A DNA stretch of 64,000 nt. Origin: Paraburkholderia dilworthii. GTDB lineage: Bacteria; Pseudomonadota; Gammaproteobacteria; Burkholderiales; Burkholderiaceae. The stretch covers positions 78,358 through 142,357 of the forward strand of contig NZ_AWZT01000002.1 of the NCBI RefSeq assembly GCF_000472525.1, read 5' to 3'. A model generated the notes under the pieces. It was not told the origin of the DNA. It did no database searches and saw nothing but the letters and a program-made list of their open reading frames with translations. Shown here piece after piece: positions 28,846 to 41,004 of the stretch (positions are counted from its first letter, which is position 1; each line of letters starts with the position of its first letter). The position numbers and the translations under genes are program-made.

Positions 28846-29625
28846 ATGACCTTGAAGAAAACCCGCCTTTGGGTATTGCTGGCTGCGTTTGCGGCCGCAC
28901 CTGCATTCGCACAGAACATCGCCGTGGTAAACGGCACGCCGATTCCAAAAGCACGCGCCGACGCGCTGATCGACCAACTGGTTCATCAAGGCCAGCAAAA
29001 TACGCCGCAACTGCAAATGGCCGTGCGCGAAGAGCTCGTGAATCGCGAGATTCTGATGCAGGAAGCGCTGCGCCGCGGCCTGCCGAATCGTCCGGACATC
29101 AAGGCGCAAATTGCCGTCGCTCAGCAAACGGTCGTGCTGCGCGCGCTGATCGAAGATTTCGTGAAGAAGAATGCGCCGAGCGATGCTGAAGTCACCGCTC
29201 GCTACAACGCGCTGATCAAGGACGCGGGCGGCAAGGAATATCACCTGCACCACATCCTCGTGGACAACGAGCAGCAGGCAAAGGACCTGATCGCGAAGAT
29301 CAAGGGCGGCGCAAGCTTCGAGGAGCTGGCCAAGCAATTCTCGAAGGACCCGGGATCGGGCAAGAACGGCGGCGATCTGGACTGGTCGGACCCGAAGGCT
29401 TACGTGCCTGAATTCGCGGACGCGGCCACGCATCTGCAGAAGGGCCAGATGTCGGACACGCCGGTGCATACGCAATTCGGCTGGCACATCATTCGTGTCG
29501 ACGACGTGCGCAGCATCACCCCGCCGCCGCTCGAACAGGTGCGCCCGCAGATCGTGCAGCAGATCCAGCAGGAAAAGCTGCAGGCATTCGAAGAAGGTTT
29601 GCGGAAGAACGCGAAGATTCAGTAA
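28846..29625 (+). CDS. Periplasmic parvulin-type peptidylprolyl isomerase
   Basis: A 259-residue exported foldase: signal peptide (cleavage after AFAAAPAFA, about residue 22), SurA-like N-terminal helical chaperone domain (25-125), then one rotamase domain (about 133-230) with YHLHHILVDNEQQAKDLIAKI, GGDLDWSDPKAYVPEF and FGWHIIRVDD. It acts on prolyl bonds of envelope proteins. It ends the yciB-bolA-ppiC run and is closed by a strong terminator. Confidence 0.94.
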   Translation: MTLKKTRLWVLLAAFAAAPAFAQNIAVVNGTPIPKARADALIDQLVHQGQQNTPQLQMAVREELVNREILMQEALRRGLPNRPDIKAQIAVAQQTVVLRALIEDFVKKNAPSDAEVTARYNALIKDAGGKEYHLHHILVDNEQQAKDLIAKIKGGASFEELAKQFSKDPGSGKNGGDLDWSDPKAYVPEFADAATHLQKGQMSDTPVHTQFGWHIIRVDDVRSITPPPLEQVRPQIVQQIQQEKLQAFEEGLRKNAKIQ

Positions 29626-29658
29626 GCGGCAATTCGCGATCTTCGATCTGGTTCACGG

Positions 29659-29694
29659 AGCCCCGTTCAGTTCATGACTGAACGGGGCTTTTTT
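29659..29694 (+). terminator. Rho-independent terminator of the yciB-bolA-PPIase unit
   Basis: A 13-bp perfect stem (AGCCCCGTTCAGT with its complement) with a 5-base loop, followed by TTTTTT. Directly seen. Confidence 0.95.
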
Positions 29695-29859
29695 GATGAC
29701 GCGCAGCGCGCCGGCGAGAGGGCCATGCGCCGGATGCAGCGCCGGTATGCGCATGCCGTTAGAAAAGCGTCGACGGTCTCAGTTGTCTACGGGGACGTCT
29801 ACGGGGACCGCCACGGGTGGGCCTGGCTGGCAGGACCCCCCCGCTGCTCCACTATGCCG

Positions 29860-32800
29860 TCAACCGAGCCAGCGCCGTGCGTTCTGGAACACGCGCATCC
29901 ACGGACTCGCGTCCGTGCCGCCCTCGCCCCAGCCTTCCGGATGCCAGCTCATCTGCACCGCGCGATGCACGCGCTCGGTGTGCGGCATCAGCACGGTAAA
30001 GCGGCCATCCGCCGTCGTGACGGACGTGATGCCGTCCGGCGATCCGTTCGGGTTGAACGGATACTGTTCGGTCGCCTGACCACGGTGATCGACATAACGC
30101 ATCGCCACCGCCACCTTCGACGCATCGCCCTGTTGCGAGAAGTCCGCATAACCTTCGCCGTGCGCGACCGCGACCGGAATGCGCGAGCCTTCCATGCCGG
30201 CGAAGAAAATCGACGGCGATGCCTCGACCTGCACCAGCGAGAAACGCGCCTCGAATTTCTCCGACTTGTTGCGGGTGAATTTCGGCCAGGCTTCGGCGCC
30301 GGGAATCATCGACGCGAGGCTGCTCATCATCTGGCAGCCGTTGCAGATGCCGAGGGCGAACGTGTCCGCGCGGCCGAAGAACGCTGCGAACATGTCGGCC
30401 AGTTGCGGGTTGAAGCGGATTGCCTTCGCCCAGCCTTCGCCGGCGCCGAGGGTATCGCCGTACGAGAACCCGCCGCATGCAACCGCGCCCGCGAAATCCG
30501 CCAGATCGGCGCGGCCGGCGAGCAGATCGCTCATATGCACGTCATGCGCGTCAAAACCCGCCCGGTCGAACGCATAGGCCGTTTCCAGGTGCGAGTTCAC
30601 CCCCTGTTCGCGCAGAATCGCCACACGCGGACGCGCGCTTTTGCCGACGTACGGCGCCGCGACGTCTTCTGCCGGATCGAAAGTCAGCACCGGCGTAATG
30701 CCCGGATCGGCGGCATCCTGCAGCGCGTCGTATTCTGCGTCGGCGCAGGCCGGGTTGTCGCGCAGACGCGAAATGCGCCAGCTCACCTCGCTCCACGTGC
30801 GATGCAGTTCGGCGCGCGGCGCCTCATAAACCTTCTTCGCGTCGCGATAAATTTCGATGGTGTCGCGATCGTTGATCTTGCCGATCACGTGCGAGCACGC
30901 CGACAGGCCATGTTCGCGCAACGCGGCCAGCACTGCGTCGCGGTCGGCCGCGCGCACCTGAACCACGGCGCCGAGTTCTTCGGTGAAGAGCGCGCGGATC
31001 GTGCGATCCTCGCGGCGGCCGCTCGTTTGCTTCGCCCAGTCTTTCGCGTCGCCGTAATCAGACTCGTGATGCGGATCGAGCACCAGCATGTCGACATTCA
31101 ACGACACGCCGACGTGACCTGCGAACGCCATTTCACACACGGTTGCCCACAGGCCGCCGTCGGAGCGGTCATGGTAGGCGAGCAACTTGCCGTCCTGATT
31201 CAGCGACTGGATCGCGTTGAAGAACCGCTTCAGGTCTTCCGGATCATCCACGTCCGGCACCGTATCGCCGATCTGCTGCGTGACTTGCGCGAGGATACTG
31301 CCGCCCAGACGATGCTTGCCGCGGCCGAGGTCGATCGCGATCAGCACCGAGTCGCCCACGCCATCGGTTCCGCTTGCGCGGCGCAGTTGCGGCGTGAGAT
31401 GACGGCGCACGTCTTCGACCGGCGCGAAAGCCGAGATGATCAGCGAGACCGGCGCAACGACTTCCTTCGCGACGCCGCGATCTTCCCACTTGGTGCGCAT
31501 GGACAGCGAATCCTTGCCGACCGGAATGCTGATGCCGAGCGCCGGACACAACTCCATGCCGATCGCCTTAACCGTGTCGTAAAGCGCCGCGTCTTCGCCC
31601 GGCGAGCCGCACGCGGCCATCCAGTTCGCCGACAGCTTGAGCTTGTCGAGCGATGCAATCGGCGCCGCCGCGATGTTCGTGACGGCCTCGCCGACCGCCA
31701 TGCGGCCCGACGCGGGCGCGTCGATAACGGCGAGCGGCGTGCGCTCGGCCATCGTCATTGCTTCGCCGCGAAAGCCCGCGTAGTCCATCGTCGTGATTGC
31801 GACGTCGGCGACCGGCACCTGCCACGGCCCGACCATCTGGTCGCGCGCCGTCGTGCCGCCCACCGAACGATCGCCGATCGTGATGAGGAACGACTTGCTC
31901 GCGACTGTCGGATGCCGCAGCACGCTCACCGCCACTTCGGACAGTGCAATACCGGTCACATCCACCGGCTGGGCTTTCGGCTCGACGCGCGTGACGTCGC
32001 GATGCATACGCGGCGCCTTGCCGAGCAGCACTTCCATCGGCATGTCGACCGGTTGATGCGCGTTGTCGTCCTTGAGTTCAGGGTCGATCAGTTTCAACTG
32101 ACGCTCGGAGGTCGCAGTGCCGATCACCGCGAACGGGCAGCGCTCACGCTGACACATCGCCTTGAAAGCCGGCAAATCAGCGGGCGCAATGGCGAGCACG
32201 TAGCGCTCTTGCGCCTCGTTCGACCAGATTTCGCGCGGCGACAGGCCGCTCTCCTCCAGCTGGATCTTGCGCAGATCGAAGAGCGCGCCCTTGCCCGCGC
32301 CGTCGACCACTTCCGGAAACGCGTTCGACAAACCGCCCGCGCCCACGTCGTGAATGCTCAGAATCGGGTTCTTGTCGCCGAGCTGCCAGCACGCATTGAT
32401 GACTTCCTGCGCACGCCGCTCGATTTCCGGGTTGCCGCGCTGCACCGAGTCGAAGTCGAGTTCGGCGGTATTCGTGCCGGTCGCCATCGAGCTCGCCGCG
32501 CCGCCGCCCATGCCGATGCGCATGCCCGGCCCGCCGATCTGGATCAGCAGCGAGCCTTCCGGCAGGTCGAGCTTATGCGTGTGCTGATCGGAAATATTGC
32601 CGATGCCGCCCGCGATCATGATCGGCTTGTGATAACCGCGCACCACGCCCGCCACATTCTGCTCGTAAGCGCGGAAATAGCCGCCCAGATTCGGCCGGCC
32701 GAATTCGTTGTTGAACGCGGCGCCGCCCAGCGGACCGTCGATCATGATTTGCAGCGGCGAAGCGATGCGGTCCGGGCGGCCATAAGCTTCGTGCTTGTGA

Positions 32801-33954
32801 TCCGGATTGCGATGCGCGAGCGGCTCGGCGACGTCGCGCGCGTTTTCCCAGGCTTCGACGCCGTCGGGCAATTCGAGGTTCGACACGGTGAAGCCCGCGA
32901 GGCCCGCCTTCGGACGCGCGCCGCGACCGGTGGCGCCTTCGTCGCGGATTTCACCGCCCGCGCCAGTCGCGGCGCCCGGGAACGGCGAAATCGCGGTCGG
33001 GTGGTTGTGCGTCTCGACCTTCATCAACGTGTGCGTGAGTTCAACGCTGCGGCGGTAATGTTCCGGCAGTTCGCTCTCGCCCAATTGCGCGGGCGTGCGC
33101 GGGAACCAGCGCTCCGCCGTGCCGCCCGCCATGATCGCCGAGTTGTCCGAATACGCCACGATCGTGCCTTGCGGGTTGAGCTTCTCGGTATTGCGGATCA
33201 TGTTGAAGAGCGAAATGTCCTGCTTCTCGCCGTCGATGGTCCAGTCCGCGTTGAAGATCTTGTGGCGGCAGTGCTCGCTGTTGGCCTGCGCGAACATCAT
33301 CAGTTCGACGTCGCTCGGGTTGCGGCCGAGTTTCGCGAATGCGTCGACGAGGTAGTCGATTTCATCGTCGGCGAGCGCGAGGCCCAGTTCCGTGTTCGCG
33401 GCTTCCAGCGCGCGACGGCCTTGGCCGAGCACGTCGACGGTTTGCAGCGGTTTCGCCGGCAGTTCGTCGAACAGATGCAGCGCATGATCGCGCGACGGCG
33501 CGACGCTTTCGGTCATGCGGTCGTGCAGCGCGGCCACGACGGCCTCGCGCGCTTCGTCGGAAAGTGCCTTCTTACCGCCGAGCAGCCCGCTTTTCAGCGT
33601 GACCGTGTACTCGACGCCGCGCTCGATCCGGCGCACCTGCGTGAGCCCGCACAGATGCGCGATATCCGTTGCCTTGCTGGCCCACGGCGACACGGTGCCG
33701 AAACGCGGCACCACGAGAAACGTTTCGGCCGCGCCGCGCTCTCTGGTTTCTTCGAGCGGATGGCCGTAGTGCATCAGCGCCTCGATCTTCGCGTTGTCTT
33801 CAGCGGAAAGCGGGGTTTGCGCATTGACGAAGTGCAGATATTGCCCGCGCACGGCCGTGATATTCGGGTCGATGCGCGTAAGCGTTTCGAGCAGGCGGGT
33901 TTGACGGAAATCGGAAAGGGCCGAAGCGCCGGGGATACACGAGAAGTGGGCCAT
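29860..33954 (-). CDS. purL: Phosphoribosylformylglycinamidine synthase
   Basis: The large single-chain (1364 residues) FGAM synthase of de novo purine synthesis (ATP- and glutamine-dependent amidation of FGAR). N-terminal domain, then tandem AIRS-like halves ([26 protein letters not shown] around 320; second half with [13 protein letters not shown] near 890), and a C-terminal class-I glutaminase with Cys in GICNGCQM near 1210 and His/Glu in [13 protein letters not shown] 33954 gives the normal [14 protein letters not shown] start. Adjacent genes are divergent or unrelated, so it is probably monocistronic. The antisense strand stays open for most of its length, which is a composition artefact. 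Confidence 0.97.
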   Translation of the reverse strand: MAHFSCIPGASALSDFRQTRLLETLTRIDPNITAVRGQYLHFVNAQTPLSAEDNAKIEALMHYGHPLEETRERGAAETFLVVPRFGTVSPWASKATDIAHLCGLTQVRRIERGVEYTVTLKSGLLGGKKALSDEAREAVVAALHDRMTESVAPSRDHALHLFDELPAKPLQTVDVLGQGRRALEAANTELGLALADDEIDYLVDAFAKLGRNPSDVELMMFAQANSEHCRHKIFNADWTIDGEKQDISLFNMIRNTEKLNPQGTIVAYSDNSAIMAGGTAERWFPRTPAQLGESELPEHYRRSVELTHTLMKVETHNHPTAISPFPGAATGAGGEIRDEGATGRGARPKAGLAGFTVSNLELPDGVEAWENARDVAEPLAHRNPDHKHEAYGRPDRIASPLQIMIDGPLGGAAFNNEFGRPNLGGYFRAYEQNVAGVVRGYHKPIMIAGGIGNISDQHTHKLDLPEGSLLIQIGGPGMRIGMGGGAASSMATGTNTAELDFDSVQRGNPEIERRAQEVINACWQLGDKNPILSIHDVGAGGLSNAFPEVVDGAGKGALFDLRKIQLEESGLSPREIWSNEAQERYVLAIAPADLPAFKAMCQRERCPFAVIGTATSERQLKLIDPELKDDNAHQPVDMPMEVLLGKAPRMHRDVTRVEPKAQPVDVTGIALSEVAVSVLRHPTVASKSFLITIGDRSVGGTTARDQMVGPWQVPVADVAITTMDYAGFRGEAMTMAERTPLAVIDAPASGRMAVGEAVTNIAAAPIASLDKLKLSANWMAACGSPGEDAALYDTVKAIGMELCPALGISIPVGKDSLSMRTKWEDRGVAKEVVAPVSLIISAFAPVEDVRRHLTPQLRRASGTDGVGDSVLIAIDLGRGKHRLGGSILAQVTQQIGDTVPDVDDPEDLKRFFNAIQSLNQDGKLLAYHDRSDGGLWATVCEMAFAGHVGVSLNVDMLVLDPHHESDYGDAKDWAKQTSGRREDRTIRALFTEELGAVVQVRAADRDAVLAALREHGLSACSHVIGKINDRDTIEIYRDAKKVYEAPRAELHRTWSEVSWRISRLRDNPACADAEYDALQDAADPGITPVLTFDPAEDVAAPYVGKSARPRVAILREQGVNSHLETAYAFDRAGFDAHDVHMSDLLAGRADLADFAGAVACGGFSYGDTLGAGEGWAKAIRFNPQLADMFAAFFGRADTFALGICNGCQMMSSLASMIPGAEAWPKFTRNKSEKFEARFSLVQVEASPSIFFAGMEGSRIPVAVAHGEGYADFSQQGDASKVAVAMRYVDHRGQATEQYPFNPNGSPDGITSVTTADGRFTVLMPHTERVHRAVQMSWHPEGWGEGGTDASPWMRVFQNARRWLG

Positions 33955-34331
33955 AACCTTGACGTTGCGTCGCTCAATGATGCCGAAGAGTCGCGCGTGC
34001 TGGCGACATGAGGCGGAAAGGAAGTCCGGGATTATACCCCGGGAACGGGCTTCCAGCGGGCCGCGCCGTGGGCTCACGATGCGCTTTGCGCGCGCTGCGC
34101 AAGGCGCTCGGGCGTGTCGCGCGTCTGACCGCGCACGGGCTTTGGCTGCTATCATTCGCCCTTTCATCAGATCGGTGCGAGCAAGGCTTGCCTTGCCGCT
34201 GGCGCCATGTCGCGAGTCGTGTCCGGACCTGTTCCGCAAGTCACGTCTTCGCGCCCTGTCCGGCCGCGCCGCATGTCACGCCTCGCGGGGCTCGCACAGC
34301 AGCGTCCCGCCCGGCAAATCGAATCAGAACA
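33955..34331. other. Divergent intergenic region purL / FAD oxidase
   Basis: About 377 bp between divergent start codons, holding the probable purL -10 and, on the plus strand, a TATCAT near 34150 that could serve the oxidase gene. No gene supported. Confidence 0.45.
34031..34036 (-). promoter_or_regulatory. Probable -10 element of purL
   Basis: Perfect TATAAT on the minus strand, 77 bases upstream of the purL start, within GGGGTATAATCCC. No good -35 was found at the right distance. Confidence 0.45.
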
Positions 34332-35630
34332 ATGGATGTCATCGTCATTGGCGGCGGGATTGCGGGCGTCGCCACCGCTTATCAGCTACGCGCGGCCGGC
34401 CACCGGGTATGCGTCGTCGAGCGCCACGCCACCGTCGCGCAAGGCGCGACCTATGGGCACGGCGGCACGGTTCTGCCAACGCCGCTCGACGTCTGGTTCG
34501 GGCCGACTTTCATGGCAAGCCGCCAGAACGCGAAAAACGGCGTGATCAGCAAGCCCGGTTTCAGCGGGCCGGCACGGCAGTTCGTGAAGAAGCTGGCCGC
34601 CTTGCAGGAGCCCGACGAGTTCGGTCACCAGTACGGGCTATTGCGTCCGCTCATCGAATTGTCGCGCGAGACAATGGCCGACATGGAAGCGCGCTTCGGG
34701 CTCGAGTTCGAACAGGCAAGCGGTCTGCTGTATCTCGTGCGTTCCGCGCAGGAATGGCAGCAGTTACAGCCCGCGCTCGGGCTGCTGGCGCGCTATGAAG
34801 TGCCGCATCATGTGCTGACCCCGGCCGAATGTGCGGCCTACGAACATTCGGTGCGCACTGAACCCGAATTCGCGGGCGGCGTGCTGTTCGATCATGAGCG
34901 CACGGCCAATTGCCCGCTCTTCGCCAAGCTGATCAAACAGACGCTCGATACGCAAGGCGGCGTGCAGTTCATGCTCGGCTGCAAGGTCTCCGCAGTCCGC
35001 CTCGACGGCCAGCGCGCCGCGGTGGAACTCGCTCCGCGGCCGGGTGCGACGTCCCGCGCGCGCGAAGTCGATGTGATCCACGCGGACGCGATCGTGGTCG
35101 CTGCCGGTCACGGCAGCCTCGCGCTGCTCGAACGCCTCGGCTTGCGCCTGCCGCTGCATCCGCTGCGCCTGCATACGCTGGTGGCGCCTATTGCACATGA
35201 GGAATGCGCGCCGCATGTTGCTATCGTCGACGCGATCAAGCGCATTGGGATCAGCCGGATGAATCACCGCTTGCGAATCGCGGGCGGCGCGGTGTTGCAG
35301 GCCGCCAACCAGATCGACAAGCCGCTCGGCGAGGCGGTGACGAAGGAAGCCCTCGCGCTGCTCGGCCAGGCGACGCATGACTGGATTCCGGGCGCGGCGC
35401 GCATCTCGGCGGCCTTGCCGTGGGAAGGCATCAAGCTGCTGTCGCCCGACGGTTTGCCTGTGGTCGGCAGTGCGCTGCATCCGCGTCTTTTCGTCAACGT
35501 GGGCCACGGGCCCGCAGGATGGGGCCTCGCGTGCGGAGCGGGCAAGCTGATTGCCGATCTGATCGCGGGCAACACGCCAGATCTGCCCGACGACACGCTT
35601 GCCGCGCTGCGGGCGGAACGGTTTAAGTAA
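34332..35630 (+). CDS. FAD-dependent D-amino-acid dehydrogenase-like oxidoreductase (DadA family)
   Basis: A 432-residue DAO/DadA-type flavoprotein. N-terminal dinucleotide fold MDVIVIGGGIAGVATAYQL with GGGIAG at 7-12, the VERHATVAQGATYGHGG loop, and the C-terminal FAD-contact FVNVGHGPAGWGLACGAG motif. DadA oxidises D-amino acids to 2-oxo acids with electrons to the respiratory chain. No alr/dadX racemase or Lrp gene is next to it, so the substrate may differ. ATG 34332 gives the correct Rossmann start; the longer frame upstream has no family features. The NAD(P)HX repair gene follows 97 bp downstream. Confidence 0.9.
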   Translation: MDVIVIGGGIAGVATAYQLRAAGHRVCVVERHATVAQGATYGHGGTVLPTPLDVWFGPTFMASRQNAKNGVISKPGFSGPARQFVKKLAALQEPDEFGHQYGLLRPLIELSRETMADMEARFGLEFEQASGLLYLVRSAQEWQQLQPALGLLARYEVPHHVLTPAECAAYEHSVRTEPEFAGGVLFDHERTANCPLFAKLIKQTLDTQGGVQFMLGCKVSAVRLDGQRAAVELAPRPGATSRAREVDVIHADAIVVAAGHGSLALLERLGLRLPLHPLRLHTLVAPIAHEECAPHVAIVDAIKRIGISRMNHRLRIAGGAVLQAANQIDKPLGEAVTKEALALLGQATHDWIPGAARISAALPWEGIKLLSPDGLPVVGSALHPRLFVNVGHGPAGWGLACGAGKLIADLIAGNTPDLPDDTLAALRAERFK

Positions 35631-35727
35631 CGGCGCGTGCCGAATCGACGCATCGCGCCCGCATCGGCACTACCATAGCGATTCCAGCAGCTTTCGCACC
35701 TTGCACAAGGTGCCCGCCCGTCTCGCC

Positions 35728-37314
35728 ATGACCGAAGCCGACCTCACGCCGCCGACGCTGATCCGCCCTCATCACCGCGCCCTCCCATTACTGACGCTGA
35801 CGGACCTGCGGATCGCCGAATCGCAAGCCGCCGCGTCGCTGCCGGCACACACGCTGATGGACCGGGCCGGCAAGGCGGCCGCCAGTTTCCTGCTGGAACA
35901 GATCACGCGCGACACGTCGGTTGAAAAATCCAGGCAGCGCGTCTGGCTGATCGCCGGCCCCGGCAATAATGGCGGCGACGCGCTGATTCTGGCGGCGGAA
36001 CTGCACAAGGCGGGCGTCGCCGTCGAGCTCTGCATGCCGGTCGAAGTGAAGCCGGACGACGCCCGCTGGGCACTCGACACGGCCCGCGCGGCCGGCGTTG
36101 CGATTACGACAGCGCTGCCCGCTTCGCTCGACGGATACACGTGGCTCGTCGACGGCATGTTCGGCATTGGCCTCGCGCGAAATTTGGACGGCGTGTTCGC
36201 TGCGGCCGCGCGTCAACTCTCGCAATGGACCAAGGCCCGGCCGCACACAGGCGGCGTGCTGGCGCTCGACGTCCCCAGCGGCCTCGATAGCGACACCGGT
36301 ACGATCGCAGGCGACGGCGAGACGGCCGTGCGCGCGACGCACACCGTCACCTTCATCGCCGCCAAGCCGGGTCTCTTCACCGCGCAGGGCCGCGATCTCG
36401 CCGGTGCCGTGACGGTCGCGCCGATCGGCGTCGACAGCAGCGCGCGCACAGCCATTCAACTGAACGCGCCTGATCTGTTCGCCACATCCCTGCCGCCGCG
36501 CGACTTCGCGACCAATAAGGGGACCTTCGGCAGTCTCGCGGTGATCGGCGGCGACACCGGCATGTGCGGCGCGCCGATCCTCGCTGCGCGTGCGGCGCTC
36601 TACACGGGCGCGGGCAAGGTCCACGTCGCGTTGCTTGGTGCGGGCGCCCCGCCCTATGACCCGCCGCATCCCGAACTGATGCTGCATCCCGTCGACGATT
36701 TGCCGCTCGACAAGATGAATGCGCTCGCGGTGGGCTGCGGCATGGGGCACGGCGAGCGCGCCGCGCGCGTGTTGCACGACGTGCTGCGACTCGATGCGCC
36801 GAAGCTCTTCGACGCCGACGCACTCAATCTGATTTCGAAAGACCCGACGTTGGCCGCGGCCGTCACCGCGCGTGGTGTGCAAGGCGACCCATGCGTGCTT
36901 ACCCCGCACCCGCTCGAAGCCGCCCGCCTGCTCGGCACCGACGCCGCCGGCGTGCAGCGCGACCGCCTCGGCGCCGCGCGTGCGCTCGCCGCGCGCTTCG
37001 CGAGCGTGGTGGTGCTGAAAGGCACCGGCACCGTGATCGCGGCGCCCGACGGCCGTCTCACGATCAACCCGACCGGCAATGCCGCGCTCGCCACCGGCGG
37101 CACTGGCGACGTGCTCGGCGGCATCATCGGCGCACTGCTTGCGCAACGCTTGCCCGGCTATGAGGCGGCGTTGGCGGGCGTCTACCTGCACGGCCTCGCC
37201 GCCGACACACTGAGCGCGCAAGGGCACGGCCCCGCCGGCTTGACGGCGGGCGAACTCGCGCCGATGGTGCGCAGCTTGTTGAACCGCATGTTTTATCCGT
37301 TGTCGCCCGCGTAA
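35728..37314 (+). CDS. nnr: Bifunctional NAD(P)H-hydrate epimerase / ADP-dependent dehydratase
   Basis: A 528-residue metabolite-repair enzyme that epimerises and dehydrates damaged NAD(P)HX. N-terminal YjeF_N epimerase domain (about 30-235: MDRAGKAAASFLL, LIAGPGNNGGDALILAAEL, LVDGMFGIGLAR, ALDVPSGLDSDTG) and C-terminal ribokinase-like dehydratase domain (about 250-525: FGSLAVIGGDTGMCGAPILAARAAL, and NPTGNAALATGGTGDVLGGII with the catalytic Asp). The start ATG 35728 precedes a variable 25-residue leader. It is downstream of the DadA-like gene. Housekeeping function. Confidence 0.95.
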   Translation: MTEADLTPPTLIRPHHRALPLLTLTDLRIAESQAAASLPAHTLMDRAGKAAASFLLEQITRDTSVEKSRQRVWLIAGPGNNGGDALILAAELHKAGVAVELCMPVEVKPDDARWALDTARAAGVAITTALPASLDGYTWLVDGMFGIGLARNLDGVFAAAARQLSQWTKARPHTGGVLALDVPSGLDSDTGTIAGDGETAVRATHTVTFIAAKPGLFTAQGRDLAGAVTVAPIGVDSSARTAIQLNAPDLFATSLPPRDFATNKGTFGSLAVIGGDTGMCGAPILAARAALYTGAGKVHVALLGAGAPPYDPPHPELMLHPVDDLPLDKMNALAVGCGMGHGERAARVLHDVLRLDAPKLFDADALNLISKDPTLAAAVTARGVQGDPCVLTPHPLEAARLLGTDAAGVQRDRLGAARALAARFASVVVLKGTGTVIAAPDGRLTINPTGNAALATGGTGDVLGGIIGALLAQRLPGYEAALAGVYLHGLAADTLSAQGHGPAGLTAGELAPMVRSLLNRMFYPLSPA

Positions 37315-37698
37315 TGCTGTATCCAGCGGATCGAATGGTATAGCGCGCATTGGCTGCTGGCGTTCCACACGGCCGGGATCAAAGCGCTGCCGCCTGTCAC
37401 GCAAGGCCGTTATACTGGGGAACTACGTGAGAGCCGCGTTAGCAGCTGCGCTGACTCGTTGTGCTCGTCGGCTGCGTGCGCATTCGCCGCGCTCGCTGCA
37501 CGCGCCGGATGACGGCGCCGCGCATGGGCATGAGTCCCTCGCGGATCGCCGCGAAATCGCCGGGCGTTCATCGCTGCACCGGTTTCGAAAATTTCACCGC
37601 GAACGCGGCCGCGCGGCCTCGCTCTAACAGCATCGTTGCATCATCCTCGGCGTCGCTTCGCGCGCGCCTTTCTTCGTGCCCTTGGTTAGACGGACGCT
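37315..37698. other. Intergenic region between nnr and pgi
   Basis: About 384 bp with no supported gene. A TATACT near 37411 with a weak upstream hexamer might be the pgi promoter, giving a long leader. No repeats or hairpins of note. Confidence 0.4.
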
Positions 37699-39321
<1,623 letters not shown>

Positions 39322-39399
39322 AGGTGTGAGCCGGCCGCAGGTGGCCGGTAGGTTTAATGTGCTTTACGGTGGTCTCTTCTCGCGCCGTGGAAGTTCAGT

Positions 39400-39436
39400 A
39401 AAGCAAAGCGGGCTTGGGGTGGCCCGCTTTGCTTTT
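39400..39436 (+). terminator. Terminator between convergent pgi and ABC ATPase genes
   Basis: A 14-bp perfect stem (AAAGCAAAGCGGGC with its complement) and 8-base loop, then TTTT. A/T-rich outer stem on both sides makes it usable from either strand. Confidence 0.9.
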
Positions 39437-39483
39437 GTCACGAGTCTCTGCGCCTCGCTCGCTCTGCGCGGTCGATCGATGCT

Positions 39484-40170
39484 TCAGGCGAGACGCCCCG
39501 CTTCGATCGTCACCGTGGTATCGCAGCGGCGCGCCAGCTCGACGTCGTGCGTGACCAGAATCAGCGTTGCGCCGTTCGCGCGGTTCATCTCGAACATCAG
39601 GTCGATGACCGCGTGACCGGTCGCGGCATCCAGACTGCCGGTCGGTTCGTCGGCGAAGAGAATTGCCGGATGAGTGACGAACGCTCGCGCCAGCGCGACG
39701 CGTTGCTGCTCACCGCCTGACAGCAGCTTCGGATAATGGCTGGTGCGCTGCCCGAGGCCCACTTGTTCCAGCAGCCGTCGCGCGCGCTGCGCGGCCTCGC
39801 GTGTGCCGATGCCGCCTTGCAATTCGAGCGGCAAGGTGACGTTTTCGAGCGCCGTCAAATGCGGCATTAACTGGAACGACTGGAACACGAAACCGACCGA
39901 GCCGCTGCGCAATGCCGCGCGCTCGTCTTCGTTCAATGTGGTTAGCTCGCGGCCGAGCAGCCGAACCGAGCCCGAGCTTGCGCTGTCCAATCCTGCGAGC
40001 AGTCCAAGCAGCGTAGACTTGCCCGACCCGGACGCGCCGACTATCGCGACACTGCTGCCTGCTTCGATAGCCAGATCGATGTTGTCGAGAATGGTCAGTT
40101 CGCCCGTCGCATCCTTAACCTTCTTGCACAAACCCCGCACTTCAATGACTGGATCAGTTTTGTTTAGCAT
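39484..40170 (-). CDS. ABC transporter ATP-binding protein (LolD/YbbA-like)
   Basis: A 228-residue ATPase of the MacB/LolD/YbbA class. Walker A GASGSGKST at 45-53, Q-loop FVFQSFQLMP, signature LSGGEQQRVALARA, Walker B ILFADEPTGSLD, H-loop VTHD. These ATPases energise extraction or mechanotransmission rather than import. In E. coli ybbA is divergent from tesA and followed by the permease ybbP; here the tesA neighbour is kept but no permease follows before pgi, so the membrane partner must be elsewhere. Start ATG 40170 is only 28 bp from the tesA start on the other strand. Confidence 0.92.
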   Translation of the reverse strand: MLNKTDPVIEVRGLCKKVKDATGELTILDNIDLAIEAGSSVAIVGASGSGKSTLLGLLAGLDSASSGSVRLLGRELTTLNEDERAALRSGSVGFVFQSFQLMPHLTALENVTLPLELQGGIGTREAAQRARRLLEQVGLGQRTSHYPKLLSGGEQQRVALARAFVTHPAILFADEPTGSLDAATGHAVIDLMFEMNRANGATLILVTHDVELARRCDTTVTIEAGRLA

Positions 40171-40198
40171 GGTGAAGCGTAGGTTGATAGTGCGCGCC

Positions 40199-40888
40199 AT
40201 GAAGCTTCGCGCGAATGCAGAGACTTCGGCAACGAGCTCGATGGCAATGGGCTCGGTCATAGTGGCCGCCGCCCTCTTTTCGACGACCTTCGCGGTTAGC
40301 GCCGCGAACGCGCCGGAACCGGCCAGGCCAGTGATCGTCGTGCTCGGCGACAGCATCTCCGCCGAATACGGCTTGCCCCGCGACACAGGCTGGGTTGCGC
40401 TGATGCGTCAGCGCCTTACTGAACAGCGAATCGATTATAGCGTCGCGAATGCGAGCATCAGCGGCGATACGACGAGCGGCGGGCGGGCCCGCTTGCCAGC
40501 TCTCATGCAACGCCTGAAGCCGAGCATTGTGATCGTCGAACTCGGTGCTAACGATGCGCTGCGCGGCGTGCCCCTTGCCACCACCGAAGACAACCTGCGC
40601 ACGATCATCGAACAGGCTCAGCAAGCTCACGCGAAGGTCGTGCTCGTGGGCATGTACGTGCCGCCTAACTACGGCCCGGACTATACGCAAAAGTTCCATG
40701 ACCTGTATGGGCAGCTCGCCAGGCAGCTACACGTGCAGCTCGTGCCGTTCCTGCTTGCCGGCATCGCCGATAAGCCCGATATGTTCCAGCCAGATCAGAT
40801 TCACCCGACGCAGCAGGCACAGCCAGTGCTACTCAACAACGTGTGGCCCGCTGTCAAGCCACTCCTTCGTACAAGTTCGCCGCACTGA
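40199..40888 (+). CDS. tesA: Arylesterase / acyl-CoA thioesterase I (TesA-like SGNH hydrolase)
   Basis: A 229-residue exported SGNH/GDSL hydrolase. Signal-like hydrophobic segment at about 18-36, then block I IVVLGDSISAEYGLP with Ser52, block II SGDTTSGG (Gly), block III ELGANDALRG (Asn), and block V DQIHPTQQAQ with Asp199/His202. TesA hydrolyses acyl-CoA, esters and peptides in the periplasm. Alternative starts are ATG 40169 (ten codons longer) and an internal Met just before the hydrophobic core; all give an exported protein. Divergent from the YbbA-like ATPase, as in E. coli. Confidence 0.93.
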   Translation: MKLRANAETSATSSMAMGSVIVAAALFSTTFAVSAANAPEPARPVIVVLGDSISAEYGLPRDTGWVALMRQRLTEQRIDYSVANASISGDTTSGGRARLPALMQRLKPSIVIVELGANDALRGVPLATTEDNLRTIIEQAQQAHAKVVLVGMYVPPNYGPDYTQKFHDLYGQLARQLHVQLVPFLLAGIADKPDMFQPDQIHPTQQAQPVLLNNVWPAVKPLLRTSSPH

Positions 40889-41004
40889 AAAGCTGCTAAC
40901 AACTTGTTTCCGGAACTTCGGGAACACGGATCGGCAAGCTTGATCACATGCTTGCGCAATCCCGTGTACCCGGCTCGATTCTGAGCGACTTATGAGGAGA
41001 TAAC

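Noticed and set aside
29674..34011. Open frame of over 1400 codons antisense to purL
   Set aside because: High-GC codon bias in purL keeps the opposite frame free of stops. The product is Arg/His/Ala-rich with no domain, and purL itself is unmistakable.
37427..37627. Short plus-strand frame before pgi
   Set aside because: Arg/Ala/His-rich, no ribosome-binding site, no family; likely leader sequence of pgi.
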